This document shows positions 1 to 8,320 of a stretch of DNA of 34,600 bases, in pieces; position 1 is the stretch's first letter; each line of letters begins with the position of its first letter. Where the stretch lies: the NCBI GenBank assembly GCA_015055865.1, contig SVHK01000017.1, positions 1-34,600 on the forward strand, written 5' to 3'. Source of the stretch: Clostridiales bacterium (GTDB taxonomy: Bacteria > Bacillota > Clostridia > Christensenellales > Borkfalkiaceae). Made by a program: the position numbers and the translations under genes. The notes under the pieces were generated by a model. It searched no databases. It was not told where the DNA came from and was given only the letters and a program-made list of their open reading frames with translations.

Positions 1-2
1 GT

Positions 3-1967
3 ACGCAAGATTTTTTTGTGGAACATACCTTTACCGTTCCCGGCTTGCATACTTTGAGTTTCAAAGTTACCGGCGGTGCGGACGAATATTCGGAAAACAA
101 CGTATATCAAACGTATATGTACTTGGAAAGCTACACCAAGATTTTGCTCGTTGAAAGAAACGACGGCGAATCCAACGCTTTGAAAGGTTTGCTTGAAGAA
201 GAAAACGAAATTCTTGAAATTTCTACGTGGAACGTGTTCGACGAAGAAAGCGCGCCCAAGGAATTGGACGATTTGCGTCAATTTGACCAAGTTGTTCTCG
301 TGAATATCGCAAACGAAGATATGCCTAAGGGCTTTGACGAAATGTTGTACACGTACGTGAACGATATAGGCGGTGGCGTGTTGACCGTCGGTGGTAATCA
401 AATCGACTCGAATGGTAACGTTGTTTTGGACTCCCGTGGCGAAGTCGTAGCGAACGCGTATAACCGTGACGATATGTACGGTACGCTCTATCAAGAAATG
501 TTGCCCGTTCAAGCGATTGATTATACGCCCCCTATCGGCGTTATGATTATTATCGACCGCTCTGGTTCAATGGACGGTCCCTTCTCTTCGTCTGGTCAAA
601 CTAAACTTGAGTTGGCAAAAGAAGGCGCGAAAGCGTGCTTGAACGCATTGTCCGAGCGCGACTGGTGTGGCGTTATGTCGTTGGAAGAATATTACTCGGA
701 AGAAATTAGAATGACTCCGGTTACCCAACGCGCTAAAATTGAAGCGGCGATCGATAAGGTCGAAATTGGCGGTGGTACGGTATTCCAAGGCGCTCTTGAA
801 CGTGCCGGTGCGGCGCTTAAGGCGTTGACGAGCGTACAAAGACGTCACGTTATTCTCGTAACCGACGGTATTCCTGCGGATACCTACGAAGAATACGTAA
901 CGCCGATTCGTCACTATAACGAATCGGCAGAAGTTACTTTCTCGTTCGTTATTATCGGTGAGGACCTTTCCAGCTCTGATAAAAATAACATTAAGATAGC
1001 AGCGGAAGTGGACGGTGGCGGTCGTTTTTACGACGTTTGGGACGTTTCTACCTTGCCCCGTATTATGCGTGAAGAATTGAATATGCCCGAAATCAAAGCG
1101 GTAAACCACGAACCTTTCGTTCCTACCATTTCTAATTACACCAACGTCGTAACGGGCGTCGACCAAAAGAACATGCCCGAACTTGACGGGTTCTACGGTA
1201 CGAAATTGAAAGCGAACGCGGTAGCGTCGTTGATGGGCGAATTCGTTCCCATTTATGCGCAGTGGAAGTACGGCGAAGGTATGGTCGGTAGCTTTATGTG
1301 TGACTTGAACGAAGTTTGGTCCTCTAAGTTTATGAGTAGCGCAACGGGTAGACGTATTGTTACGAATATAATAAACGGTCTATTCCCGACTCGTAATATT
1401 CGACCGCAAGATATGGACGTCGTATTGCAGGAAGAAAACTACAATACGAATATGAGTATCTATACCCAAATGGAAGAAGGTGAAACGATTGAGCTTGATA
1501 TTACGAGCCCGAACGAAAGTGGAACGGGAACGGAAACGAGAACGATTAAACCTCGTCCCGAAGACGGATATAGCCGAATTTCTTTCACCATTAAAGAACC
1601 TGGCGTGCATTTGTTGACGGTTAAAAAGAGAGATTCGAAAGGCGTTTTAATCTCGCAAGTCCAAATGTATAAGACGTTCTCCTACTCTCAAGAATACAAT
1701 ATGTTCTTTGACGAAACGCAAGGCGAAGGGTTGATGGAAACGCTCGCAATTAGCGGTAAAGGCGAACAAATTGAAAATTCGAGCGAAATTTTCGAAGAAA
1801 TTGAAAGAACCTTGAAACGTACTTACGACCCGAGAATCCCTTTCATTATTGCGGCGCTCGTGTTGTTCTTGCTTGATATTGCGGTACGTAAATTTAAGTT
1901 TAAATGGCCGCACGAAATCATTCGCGATTATAAAGCGAAAAAATTATTGCAACAAAAAACGAATTAA
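3..1967 (+). CDS. VWA domain protein with GATase-like fold and C-terminal membrane anchor (5' partial)
   Basis: The reading frame is open to the left edge, so the start is missing; the GTG at 18 is internal, with no ribosome binding site visible. What remains is the end of an Ig-like stretch, then the first half of a glutamine-amidotransferase-like domain (KILLVERNDGES to GGGVLTVGG), into which a von Willebrand A domain is inserted. The MIDAS motif DRSGS lies at nt 555-569, the GGGT loop near nt 770 and VTDG near nt 860. After the VWA domain the GATase-like fold resumes (GFYGTKLKANA, YGEGMVGSF). Near the C-terminus are one membrane helix (PFIIAALVLFLLDIAV) and a basic cytoplasmic tail. Known relatives are membrane proteins of the BatA/YfbK kind that work with MoxR-type ATPases; no such partner is visible here because the window starts inside this gene. 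The domain call is firm, the function is not. Confidence 0.85.
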   Translation, partial: TQDFFVEHTFTVPGLHTLSFKVTGGADEYSENNVYQTYMYLESYTKILLVERNDGESNALKGLLEEENEILEISTWNVFDEESAPKELDDLRQFDQVVLVNIANEDMPKGFDEMLYTYVNDIGGGVLTVGGNQIDSNGNVVLDSRGEVVANAYNRDDMYGTLYQEMLPVQAIDYTPPIGVMIIIDRSGSMDGPFSSSGQTKLELAKEGAKACLNALSERDWCGVMSLEEYYSEEIRMTPVTQRAKIEAAIDKVEIGGGTVFQGALERAGAALKALTSVQRRHVILVTDGIPADTYEEYVTPIRHYNESAEVTFSFVIIGEDLSSSDKNNIKIAAEVDGGGRFYDVWDVSTLPRIMREELNMPEIKAVNHEPFVPTISNYTNVVTGVDQKNMPELDGFYGTKLKANAVASLMGEFVPIYAQWKYGEGMVGSFMCDLNEVWSSKFMSSATGRRIVTNIINGLFPTRNIRPQDMDVVLQEENYNTNMSIYTQMEEGETIELDITSPNESGTGTETRTIKPRPEDGYSRISFTIKEPGVHLLTVKKRDSKGVLISQVQMYKTFSYSQEYNMFFDETQGEGLMETLAISGKGEQIENSSEIFEEIERTLKRTYDPRIPFIIAALVLFLLDIAVRKFKFKWPHEIIRDYKAKKLLQQKTN

Positions 1968-1972
1968 TCAAT

Positions 1973-2015
1973 CTGCCTAAGACGAAGGGCTTTGCGTAAA
2001 GCCCTTCGTCGGCAG
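1973..2015 (+). terminator. Strong stem-loop after the VWA gene
   Basis: GACGAAGGGCTTT (1981-1993) pairs perfectly with 1998-2010 around a 4-nt loop. An outer CTGCC/GGCAG clamp (1973-1977, 2011-2015) extends it past a TAA bulge. It starts 6 nt after the stop codon. There is no T-run behind it, so it may end transcription weakly or protect the 3' end of the mRNA. Confidence 0.5.
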
Positions 2016-2034
2016 GAAATTCAAATTAGTTAGT

Positions 2035-2051
2035 AGCTATACTGTATAGCT
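2035..2051. promoter_or_regulatory. 17-bp perfect palindrome upstream of the LRR lipoprotein gene
   Basis: AGCTATAC-T-GTATAGCT is a perfect palindrome about 42 nt upstream of the ATG at 2093 and 20 nt after the preceding stem-loop. It could be an operator or a small hairpin in the leader. No convincing -35/-10 pair was found next to it. Confidence 0.3.
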
Positions 2052-2092
2052 TGTTGGAAAAGATTGTTTACAATATTTCCACGGAGGATAGA

Positions 2093-4822
2093 ATGAAAAA
2101 ACTTCGATTACTCACGGTATTGAGTTTTATCGTCGGATGCCTTATGGTGTTGGCTTGTTGCCAAAAACCTGCGTTGGACGCTCCCAGTATTGAAACGTTC
2201 AAAGTTGACGATACGAGTTTGACTTTGACTTGGGAAAAAATTGACAACGCGAAAGGCTATAAGATATTGGTCAATACCGAAGAATATAATAGCAAAAAGC
2301 CGTCGTATCCCTTGGCTAATTTAGAGGCTGGTACTTATACCATTACGGTAAAAGCGATTAGCGATAACGAGGACGTTTTGGACTCTGATTGGTCTCAAAC
2401 GTTTAACTTTGAACGCGAAGCGGAATCGGGTATGGTGTACGCCTTAATTAATAATAAGACGGAATACGAAGTACGCAGCCTTGGCTCGGCGACGGGCGAT
2501 ATCGTGATTGGCGCAACTTACCGTAACAAGCCGATTACCAAAATTGCGGATATGGCATTTGCGAATAAAAGTAAAGACGTTAAATCGGTAACGATTGGCG
2601 AAAACGTTAAATCTATCGGTTCGCGCGCGTTCTATAACTGTTCCAATATGGAAACGGTTACGTTCGTATCCGATTCCGTAACGTCGATTGGTGCTTACGC
2701 ATTCCAAGGTTGTAGAACGTTAAAGACCGTTAAAATTCCTGCGAAAGTGACGGAAATTCCCAACTTCGCGTTTGCGTATTGCCGTTCCCTTGAAACGATT
2801 GAATTTAGCTCGGTCGTAACGTCGATTGGCGAAAAAGCGTTCACGAATTGCGATAAGCTCGATAACGTCGTTATTCCCGACACGGTTACGTCTATCGGTT
2901 TGTACGCGTTCGCGGACAATATGGGTTTGACCACGATTGATTTAGGCGAAAATTTGCAATCGATTAGCGAATACGCTTTCTTAAACTGCGAAAAGTTGGA
3001 AAACATTACGTTTGGCAGTAAAATTAAAACGATTGACAAGTACGCGTTTTCCAAATGCGTTGCGCTTAAGAGCATTGACGTTCCCGACTCGGTAGAAACG
3101 CTTGGCGAAGGCGCGTTCCATTCCTGCGTGTTGTTGGATACGGTGGATTTGAGTTCCAACTTGAATAGTATGGGCCCGAACGCATTTGCGTTAACGAAGC
3201 TTTATTTAGAAGCGACGAGTGGCGTCGTAATCGTAGACGGTTGGATTACCGGTCGTAACGGGTTGGATATTGAGTCCATCGTTATTGAAGAAGGTATCGT
3301 AGGTATTGCCGATTACGCGTTCTATGAAAACGAACACGTAACGGGGCTTACCATTCCCGATAGCGTTAAATATATCGGCGCGCGTGCGTTCTACAATTCT
3401 AAATACTTAGCAAACCTTGCAATCGGCGCAGGCGTAGAAAAGATTGGCGAAAAAGCGTTCGCGCAATGTAAAGAACTTCGTAACGTAACGATTCACGACG
3501 ATAGCGTATTGAAAGTGATTGACAATTACGCGTTCCAAGCTTGTACCCGTTTGAAATTGAAGTCCGATTTACCTGCGACGCTTGAACGTATCGGTACGTA
3601 CGCGTTTGAAAATACGTCCTATTGGAATACGTCGTTTTCTTTGGTTTATATCGGTAACTGGCTCGTTGGTTGCGTAAACGAAGCCATTCAAAACGTCGAA
3701 GTAGACGAAGGTACCGTGGGCGTTGCGGATTACGCGTTCTATAATTGCGTGGCAACGAACAGCATCGATTTGCCTGCATCGGTACAATATATCGGACGTG
3801 CGGCGTTCTACGGTTGCGGAAACTTGACTTACGTCAATATTCCCTACGGCGTAAAGGCTATTAAAGATTTCACGTTCTACGAATGTATGTCTTTGCCTGG
3901 TATTACCATTCCCGAAACCGTTACAAGTATCGGTTATTCCGCGTTCAATAAGTGTTATAGTTTGTCCACGATTACCATTCCCGATAGCGTCGTGTCCATT
4001 GACCAATACGCGTTCTTTAAATGTACGACGTTGAGCGCCGTAAACTTCGGCACTGGTTTGACTACGATTGGCGACCGCGCGTTCTATAGCTGTACGGCGC
4101 TTACGGAAGTCAACATTCCTAATAGCGTAACCTATCTCGGCTCGCGCGTATTCTACAAGTGTACGGCGCTTACGAGCGTAAGCATTGGTAGCGGATTAAA
4201 GACTTTGAGTGATTACACGTTCTACGATTGTTCTGCTCTTGCAAACGTATCTATGCCTTACGTTGAAAAAATCGGCAATTACGCGTTTAGAAACTGCGTA
4301 GCGATGACGGACGTTGATTTTGGTAACGAGTTGAAAGAAATCGGTAGATATGCTTTCCACGGTTGCGTTGGGTTAAAGAACGTTGTGTTCCCTGCAAGTT
4401 TGACGACGATTAACGATTACGCGTTTAGAACTTGTTCGGAATTGACGAGTATCACGCTTGCGAATACCGTTACTACGATGGGTAAGCACGTGTTCAACGC
4501 GTCGAATAAGTTGACCGTCTATTGCGAATACGACCAAGTACCGCAATACTGGGTACATTGGAATTCGTCCTTTAGACCCGTTGTTTGGGGTTGTGAATTG
4601 TCGCAAGATAAGAGTTACGTCGTATCGTTTGTGAAATCGGACGCAAAAATCGATAACCCGAAAGCAGTGAACGGTATGTCCGCGCCTTATAGAGTGGGTT
4701 ACGACTTCGTGGGTTGGGCGACGAGCGCAACCGCGACCACTGCGGAATATACGATGGAAACGCTTTTGGACGCTCCTAATAATACGAAGTTGTACGCCGT
4801 TTGGAGCGCAAAAGCCGAATAA
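2093..4822 (+). CDS. Lipoprotein with FN3 domain, about 27 BspA-type leucine-rich repeats and a C-terminal InlB-type repeat
   Basis: The ATG at 2093 is chosen over an upstream TTG at 2051 because GGAGG ends 5 nt before it and the protein then begins with a proper lipoprotein signal (MKKLRLLTVLSF, lipobox VLAC, Cys22). A fibronectin type III domain covers about residues 27-110. From about 150 to 820 run some 27 repeats of the LRR_5/BspA pattern (I-G-x-x-AF-x-x-C-x-x-L, then I-P-x-x-V). The last 65 residues form a Listeria-Bacteroides repeat (Flg_new) ending YDFVGWA...LYAVW. LRR_5 proteins are surface binding proteins or adhesins in gut and oral bacteria and in protists. It is exported and lipid-anchored and is followed after 23 nt by another lipoprotein gene, so the two are probably co-transcribed. 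The ligand cannot be told from sequence. Confidence 0.9.
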   Translation: MKKLRLLTVLSFIVGCLMVLACCQKPALDAPSIETFKVDDTSLTLTWEKIDNAKGYKILVNTEEYNSKKPSYPLANLEAGTYTITVKAISDNEDVLDSDWSQTFNFEREAESGMVYALINNKTEYEVRSLGSATGDIVIGATYRNKPITKIADMAFANKSKDVKSVTIGENVKSIGSRAFYNCSNMETVTFVSDSVTSIGAYAFQGCRTLKTVKIPAKVTEIPNFAFAYCRSLETIEFSSVVTSIGEKAFTNCDKLDNVVIPDTVTSIGLYAFADNMGLTTIDLGENLQSISEYAFLNCEKLENITFGSKIKTIDKYAFSKCVALKSIDVPDSVETLGEGAFHSCVLLDTVDLSSNLNSMGPNAFALTKLYLEATSGVVIVDGWITGRNGLDIESIVIEEGIVGIADYAFYENEHVTGLTIPDSVKYIGARAFYNSKYLANLAIGAGVEKIGEKAFAQCKELRNVTIHDDSVLKVIDNYAFQACTRLKLKSDLPATLERIGTYAFENTSYWNTSFSLVYIGNWLVGCVNEAIQNVEVDEGTVGVADYAFYNCVATNSIDLPASVQYIGRAAFYGCGNLTYVNIPYGVKAIKDFTFYECMSLPGITIPETVTSIGYSAFNKCYSLSTITIPDSVVSIDQYAFFKCTTLSAVNFGTGLTTIGDRAFYSCTALTEVNIPNSVTYLGSRVFYKCTALTSVSIGSGLKTLSDYTFYDCSALANVSMPYVEKIGNYAFRNCVAMTDVDFGNELKEIGRYAFHGCVGLKNVVFPASLTTINDYAFRTCSELTSITLANTVTTMGKHVFNASNKLTVYCEYDQVPQYWVHWNSSFRPVVWGCELSQDKSYVVSFVKSDAKIDNPKAVNGMSAPYRVGYDFVGWATSATATTAEYTMETLLDAPNNTKLYAVWSAKAE

Positions 4823-4845
4823 ATCCTTAAAAGGAGTTAGATAAA

Positions 4846-7800
4846 ATGAAAAAGAGAAAACTTCTTATCCTATTGGCAAGCGCGATGCTTTTCGTTTGCG
4901 CGTTTGTCGGTTGTAAAAAAGTGGAGAAAATTGACGTACTTAAGAAAGATATGCCCCAAGTGGTGTACGTTCTCGGTTCGGATTTAAATCTTTCCACGGG
5001 TAAGTTGACGGCGGTAATCGGCGACGAAACGGTAGAAATTCCGTTGAACGATTCCGAAGTCAGCGTTTCCGGTTACGATAAGAATAAATTGGGTGAACAA
5101 ACCTTGACCGTTACCTACGGTGAACAAACTACGACGTTCAAAGTGAAAGTCGTTCCCCGCGTTAGCGTTCAAAAGAATGAAAGCAGTTATTTCGTTGGCG
5201 AAGAATTTAACGATTCAAAGGGTGAACTCGTCATTACCAACGACGACGGTACGGACTTTGTCGTAGATATGGACGACGAAACGGTAACCGTTTCCGGATT
5301 TTCTACGGAAACCGCTTCCTCTGCTTTGCCCGTAACGGTTACTTACGAAAAGGACGGCGTTACTTATAACGGTACGTTCGACGTTGCCGTTTACGATATA
5401 GCGGACGTAGATTTCAAATCGCCCAACAAGAAAGAATACGATAACCACGAAACGGCTTTGGACGTTTCGGGTGGCTATATTTCCTTAAAGAACGCGGACG
5501 AAACGCTCGTTCGTTATAAGGTTTTGACGGAAGATATGGTTAGCGGTTTCGACTTGAGTCAAGCGACGCTTGCGCACCGCGAAACGCCGTTAGTTCAAAC
5601 GTTGACGGTGGAATATCTCGGTCAAGAAAAAACGTACGATATTCAAATTAATTTCAGTGATTTGTCTTTGATTAGACTTCGCGCAAGTGAATTTAAGGAT
5701 TTTGAATGGACTGAAGCCGTTACCCCTGAAGGTTGCACCGCTCAAATGGGCGACAACGCTTTGGAAGCGATGGACGTTTATTTAAAAATGACTGACGTTG
5801 AAAAGAGAGACGTTACGAGTGAAGAACTTGAAACGCTTGTCAAAACGGCGTCTACCTACGGTCTTGATAAATGGAAAGCGGCGTTCGAATCCTATAAAGA
5901 CGCGTTCTATTTAAAAGACGGCGGTCTTTATTGGGATTGCACGGATTTTGAAAAGACGAAAGCCGTTTATACGAGCTTGAAAGAAAAGAATCCCGTTATT
6001 TACGAAGACGCGCTTATCTTAAAAGAAATCGAAACGCAATTTGCAAGTACCGTTATCGTTCCTGCGGAAGACGAAGACGGTGAAGACGTTACGGTTGGCG
6101 ACGTTTTGGCTGCGGTTTATTCTACCGAAACGATGGATAGCTTCGCCGGTCAACTTGAACTTATGATTTCTTTATACGAATCGCTTAAGGACGTACCCGA
6201 TAATTGGACGTTGGCTGAATTGAAGTCCACGCATTCGGAAAAAATCGAAGCAACTTGGATACTCGTACGCGATTCCAAATATACGCATATTCAATACAGA
6301 ACGCTCTATTCGATGGCGTCTAGATGGAGAGAGAACGACGATTTCTTCGATATTCTCTACGCGTATTATTACGACGAAACGAACGTTGACGACGCGGGTA
6401 AGGTTGACCTTGTAAAGATAAACGCTTTCAAGAATTTCCGTTTGCCCGACGAATTAGAAACGCTCTATTCGTACGTTTATACTTGTAAAAGACAAGTAGA
6501 AAATATGCTCAACGGCTACGGTAAGTCCGAAGATTTGTTGTATTACTACGAACAAGCGTTGAAGCTTAAGAGTAAAATCCTTAATAGCGGTAGCGATATG
6601 GAAAAGGATTTGTATGCTCGTTTGACGTTTGACTACTTGATCGGGGACGGTCAAGGCGGTTATCACCAAGCGACTTTCGACGAACTCTTCTACGCATTGC
6701 GTACGACTACTATGGGGTATATGTATCACTTTAACGCGTACGTAGATGTTCCCGAATTCGAAGGACTTTGGGCTCAACTTCTTTCCATTATGGAAACGGC
6801 AAGCGAGATGGGCGAAGAATATTATGAAACCGAAGAGTTTGGCGTAGCGGTTGAAACGATGTTTGCTGAATTCTTGACGTTGTCGCCGACCCAACAAGTA
6901 ATGTTTATGAATTGTTTGAACCCGTACTATACGCAAGGTTTCCCTGCAAGCGTATGGGACGATAGTGACGGCGCGCCTAACAGTTTCGTACATTTCGTCT
7001 ATAAGCATTATAGAAATAAATTGCCCGAAACGACGCACGACGCGCTTAAACAATTATTTACGGCGACCGAAAAATTGTCGATTTTGGGTATGAACCCTTA
7101 CGGTATAGCGAACTTTACCGAAGCGATGCAAAAGGTAGAAGATTATCTTGACGCGGTCGTAGAAGACGCGGATAGAACGGCGTTTGAAAATGAATTTGCG
7201 TGGTTCTACGAAGCTTATAGCGAGTTGGCTACGGAAAAATACGCAGACCCCGAAAATCCGATAGCGGAAGATTTGGGAGAATGGAAAGGCACGTTCGACG
7301 AATTCTACACGGCTCTTGCTGAAGCATTCTTCGCGATGGAATTAAACAACATTTATCAAGCAAACGGTTCGAGAATGACTTTGAGTTTCTTGGCTGCTTA
7401 CGAAAAGGCTGAAATTCTTGCGAACGAACTTCTTGCATCGGGCGATGAAAACGTTATCAAAGCGTACTATTTCGACTTTATGCAAAAGGCGATGAAAATT
7501 CCTGCGGTAAATCAAAATCAATTCGTTATTATGCCTACCTACCTTGCTGGTACGGGTGACTACTTAATGTATTATCTTCGTAACGCTTACGTAACTGCGT
7601 TGAAGAGCGTACCTGGAATGGGATTCCTTTACGATTATTATCAAGAAATTAACGAAAACGAAGAAGGTATTGCGTTAAAAGAATTCTTAGCAGAAAGCAG
7701 TTATATCTATTATACGTTCTTTGATTGGACTTGGAGTTTGAGCGAACGTGAAGGCGAAAAGCTTAAGTATTTCACGGATATTGACTTAATGGTTAAAATT

Positions 7801-8202
7801 ATGTCCGACTATAGAACGCTTACCGTTGACCAACAATATTTAGTTGCGGCATTGGATATGTTTGGATTGTACCGTAATTCGCTCGTAAGATTTGCGATGG
7901 AACAAGAAATGGGCGCGGACGCGCAAGCGACCGTTCAACAACTTATGTTGGTAGAACAATATTTTATGCTCTATCAAAAGCTTCCTGATGGGGAAAACCA
8001 AGACGGCGATAAGTATATCGATTTGCTTGACGAAGAATTGCAAATTATGCTCGAAGACTACTATGAACTTAGCAAAGACGCTGAAGCGCTTGAAAAGTTC
8101 ACGACGTACTTTGGGGAAATGTACGCTTACTATTTGACGGAATGCGAAAAAGCGGGGTTGAACGTTACGTTCACGCCTCCCGTTGAAGAAGGGCAAAATT
8201 AA
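4846..8202 (+). CDS. Large lipoprotein: Ig-like domains plus a long helical domain of unknown function
   Basis: AAGGAG lies 9 nt before the ATG. The signal peptide has a clear lipobox (FVGC, Cys23). Residues 30-270 hold three beta-sandwich units of the bacterial Ig-like group 3 type (for example GEQTLTVTYGEQTTTFKVKV). The remaining 840 residues or so are acidic, rich in Tyr, Glu and Leu and look mainly alpha-helical; I recognise no family. There are no LRRs, unlike the neighbours. The Ig-like units would hold the helical domain away from the membrane. A scaffold, a glycan- or protein-binding role or an enzyme are all possible; no catalytic motif stands out. It lies in the same run as the LRR lipoprotein (23 nt upstream) and the protease (118 nt downstream). 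Confidence 0.85.
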   Translation: MKKRKLLILLASAMLFVCAFVGCKKVEKIDVLKKDMPQVVYVLGSDLNLSTGKLTAVIGDETVEIPLNDSEVSVSGYDKNKLGEQTLTVTYGEQTTTFKVKVVPRVSVQKNESSYFVGEEFNDSKGELVITNDDGTDFVVDMDDETVTVSGFSTETASSALPVTVTYEKDGVTYNGTFDVAVYDIADVDFKSPNKKEYDNHETALDVSGGYISLKNADETLVRYKVLTEDMVSGFDLSQATLAHRETPLVQTLTVEYLGQEKTYDIQINFSDLSLIRLRASEFKDFEWTEAVTPEGCTAQMGDNALEAMDVYLKMTDVEKRDVTSEELETLVKTASTYGLDKWKAAFESYKDAFYLKDGGLYWDCTDFEKTKAVYTSLKEKNPVIYEDALILKEIETQFASTVIVPAEDEDGEDVTVGDVLAAVYSTETMDSFAGQLELMISLYESLKDVPDNWTLAELKSTHSEKIEATWILVRDSKYTHIQYRTLYSMASRWRENDDFFDILYAYYYDETNVDDAGKVDLVKINAFKNFRLPDELETLYSYVYTCKRQVENMLNGYGKSEDLLYYYEQALKLKSKILNSGSDMEKDLYARLTFDYLIGDGQGGYHQATFDELFYALRTTTMGYMYHFNAYVDVPEFEGLWAQLLSIMETASEMGEEYYETEEFGVAVETMFAEFLTLSPTQQVMFMNCLNPYYTQGFPASVWDDSDGAPNSFVHFVYKHYRNKLPETTHDALKQLFTATEKLSILGMNPYGIANFTEAMQKVEDYLDAVVEDADRTAFENEFAWFYEAYSELATEKYADPENPIAEDLGEWKGTFDEFYTALAEAFFAMELNNIYQANGSRMTLSFLAAYEKAEILANELLASGDENVIKAYYFDFMQKAMKIPAVNQNQFVIMPTYLAGTGDYLMYYLRNAYVTALKSVPGMGFLYDYYQEINENEEGIALKEFLAESSYIYYTFFDWTWSLSEREGEKLKYFTDIDLMVKIMSDYRTLTVDQQYLVAALDMFGLYRNSLVRFAMEQEMGADAQATVQQLMLVEQYFMLYQKLPDGENQDGDKYIDLLDEELQIMLEDYYELSKDAEALEKFTTYFGEMYAYYLTECEKAGLNVTFTPPVEEGQN

Positions 8203-8216
8203 TAGAATAAAAAGTT

Positions 8217-8292
8217 TTGGCGCAAACGTCGATTCGGCGTTTGCGCGCCAAAGCGATAAGGGGAAGGGAAAGTATAACGGCTAAAGTTATAC
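8217..8292 (+). promoter_or_regulatory. Two inverted repeats in the leader of the protease gene
   Basis: TTGGCGCAAACG (8217-8228) pairs with 8238-8251, leaving a 2-nt bulge; no T-run follows. A second inverted repeat, GTATAAC/GTTATAC (8272-8278 and 8286-8292, 7-nt loop), lies 28 nt before the GTG start. The first may be a weak terminator or attenuator between the operon parts, the second an operator or leader hairpin. Confidence 0.35.
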
Positions 8293-8320
8293 GATAAACA
8301 ATGAGAAAGGAGATAAAAAG

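Noticed and set aside
2051-2092. TTG at 2051 as start of the first LRR lipoprotein
   Set aside because: It would place 14 extra residues before a complete lipoprotein signal, overlaps a palindrome, and has no ribosome binding site; ATG 2093 has GGAGG.
2550-4530. Regular repeats in DNA of the LRR genes as a possible repeat array or CRISPR-like element
   Set aside because: The periodicity follows the 20-24 residue protein repeat, the copies diverge at DNA level, and the frame is open throughout.
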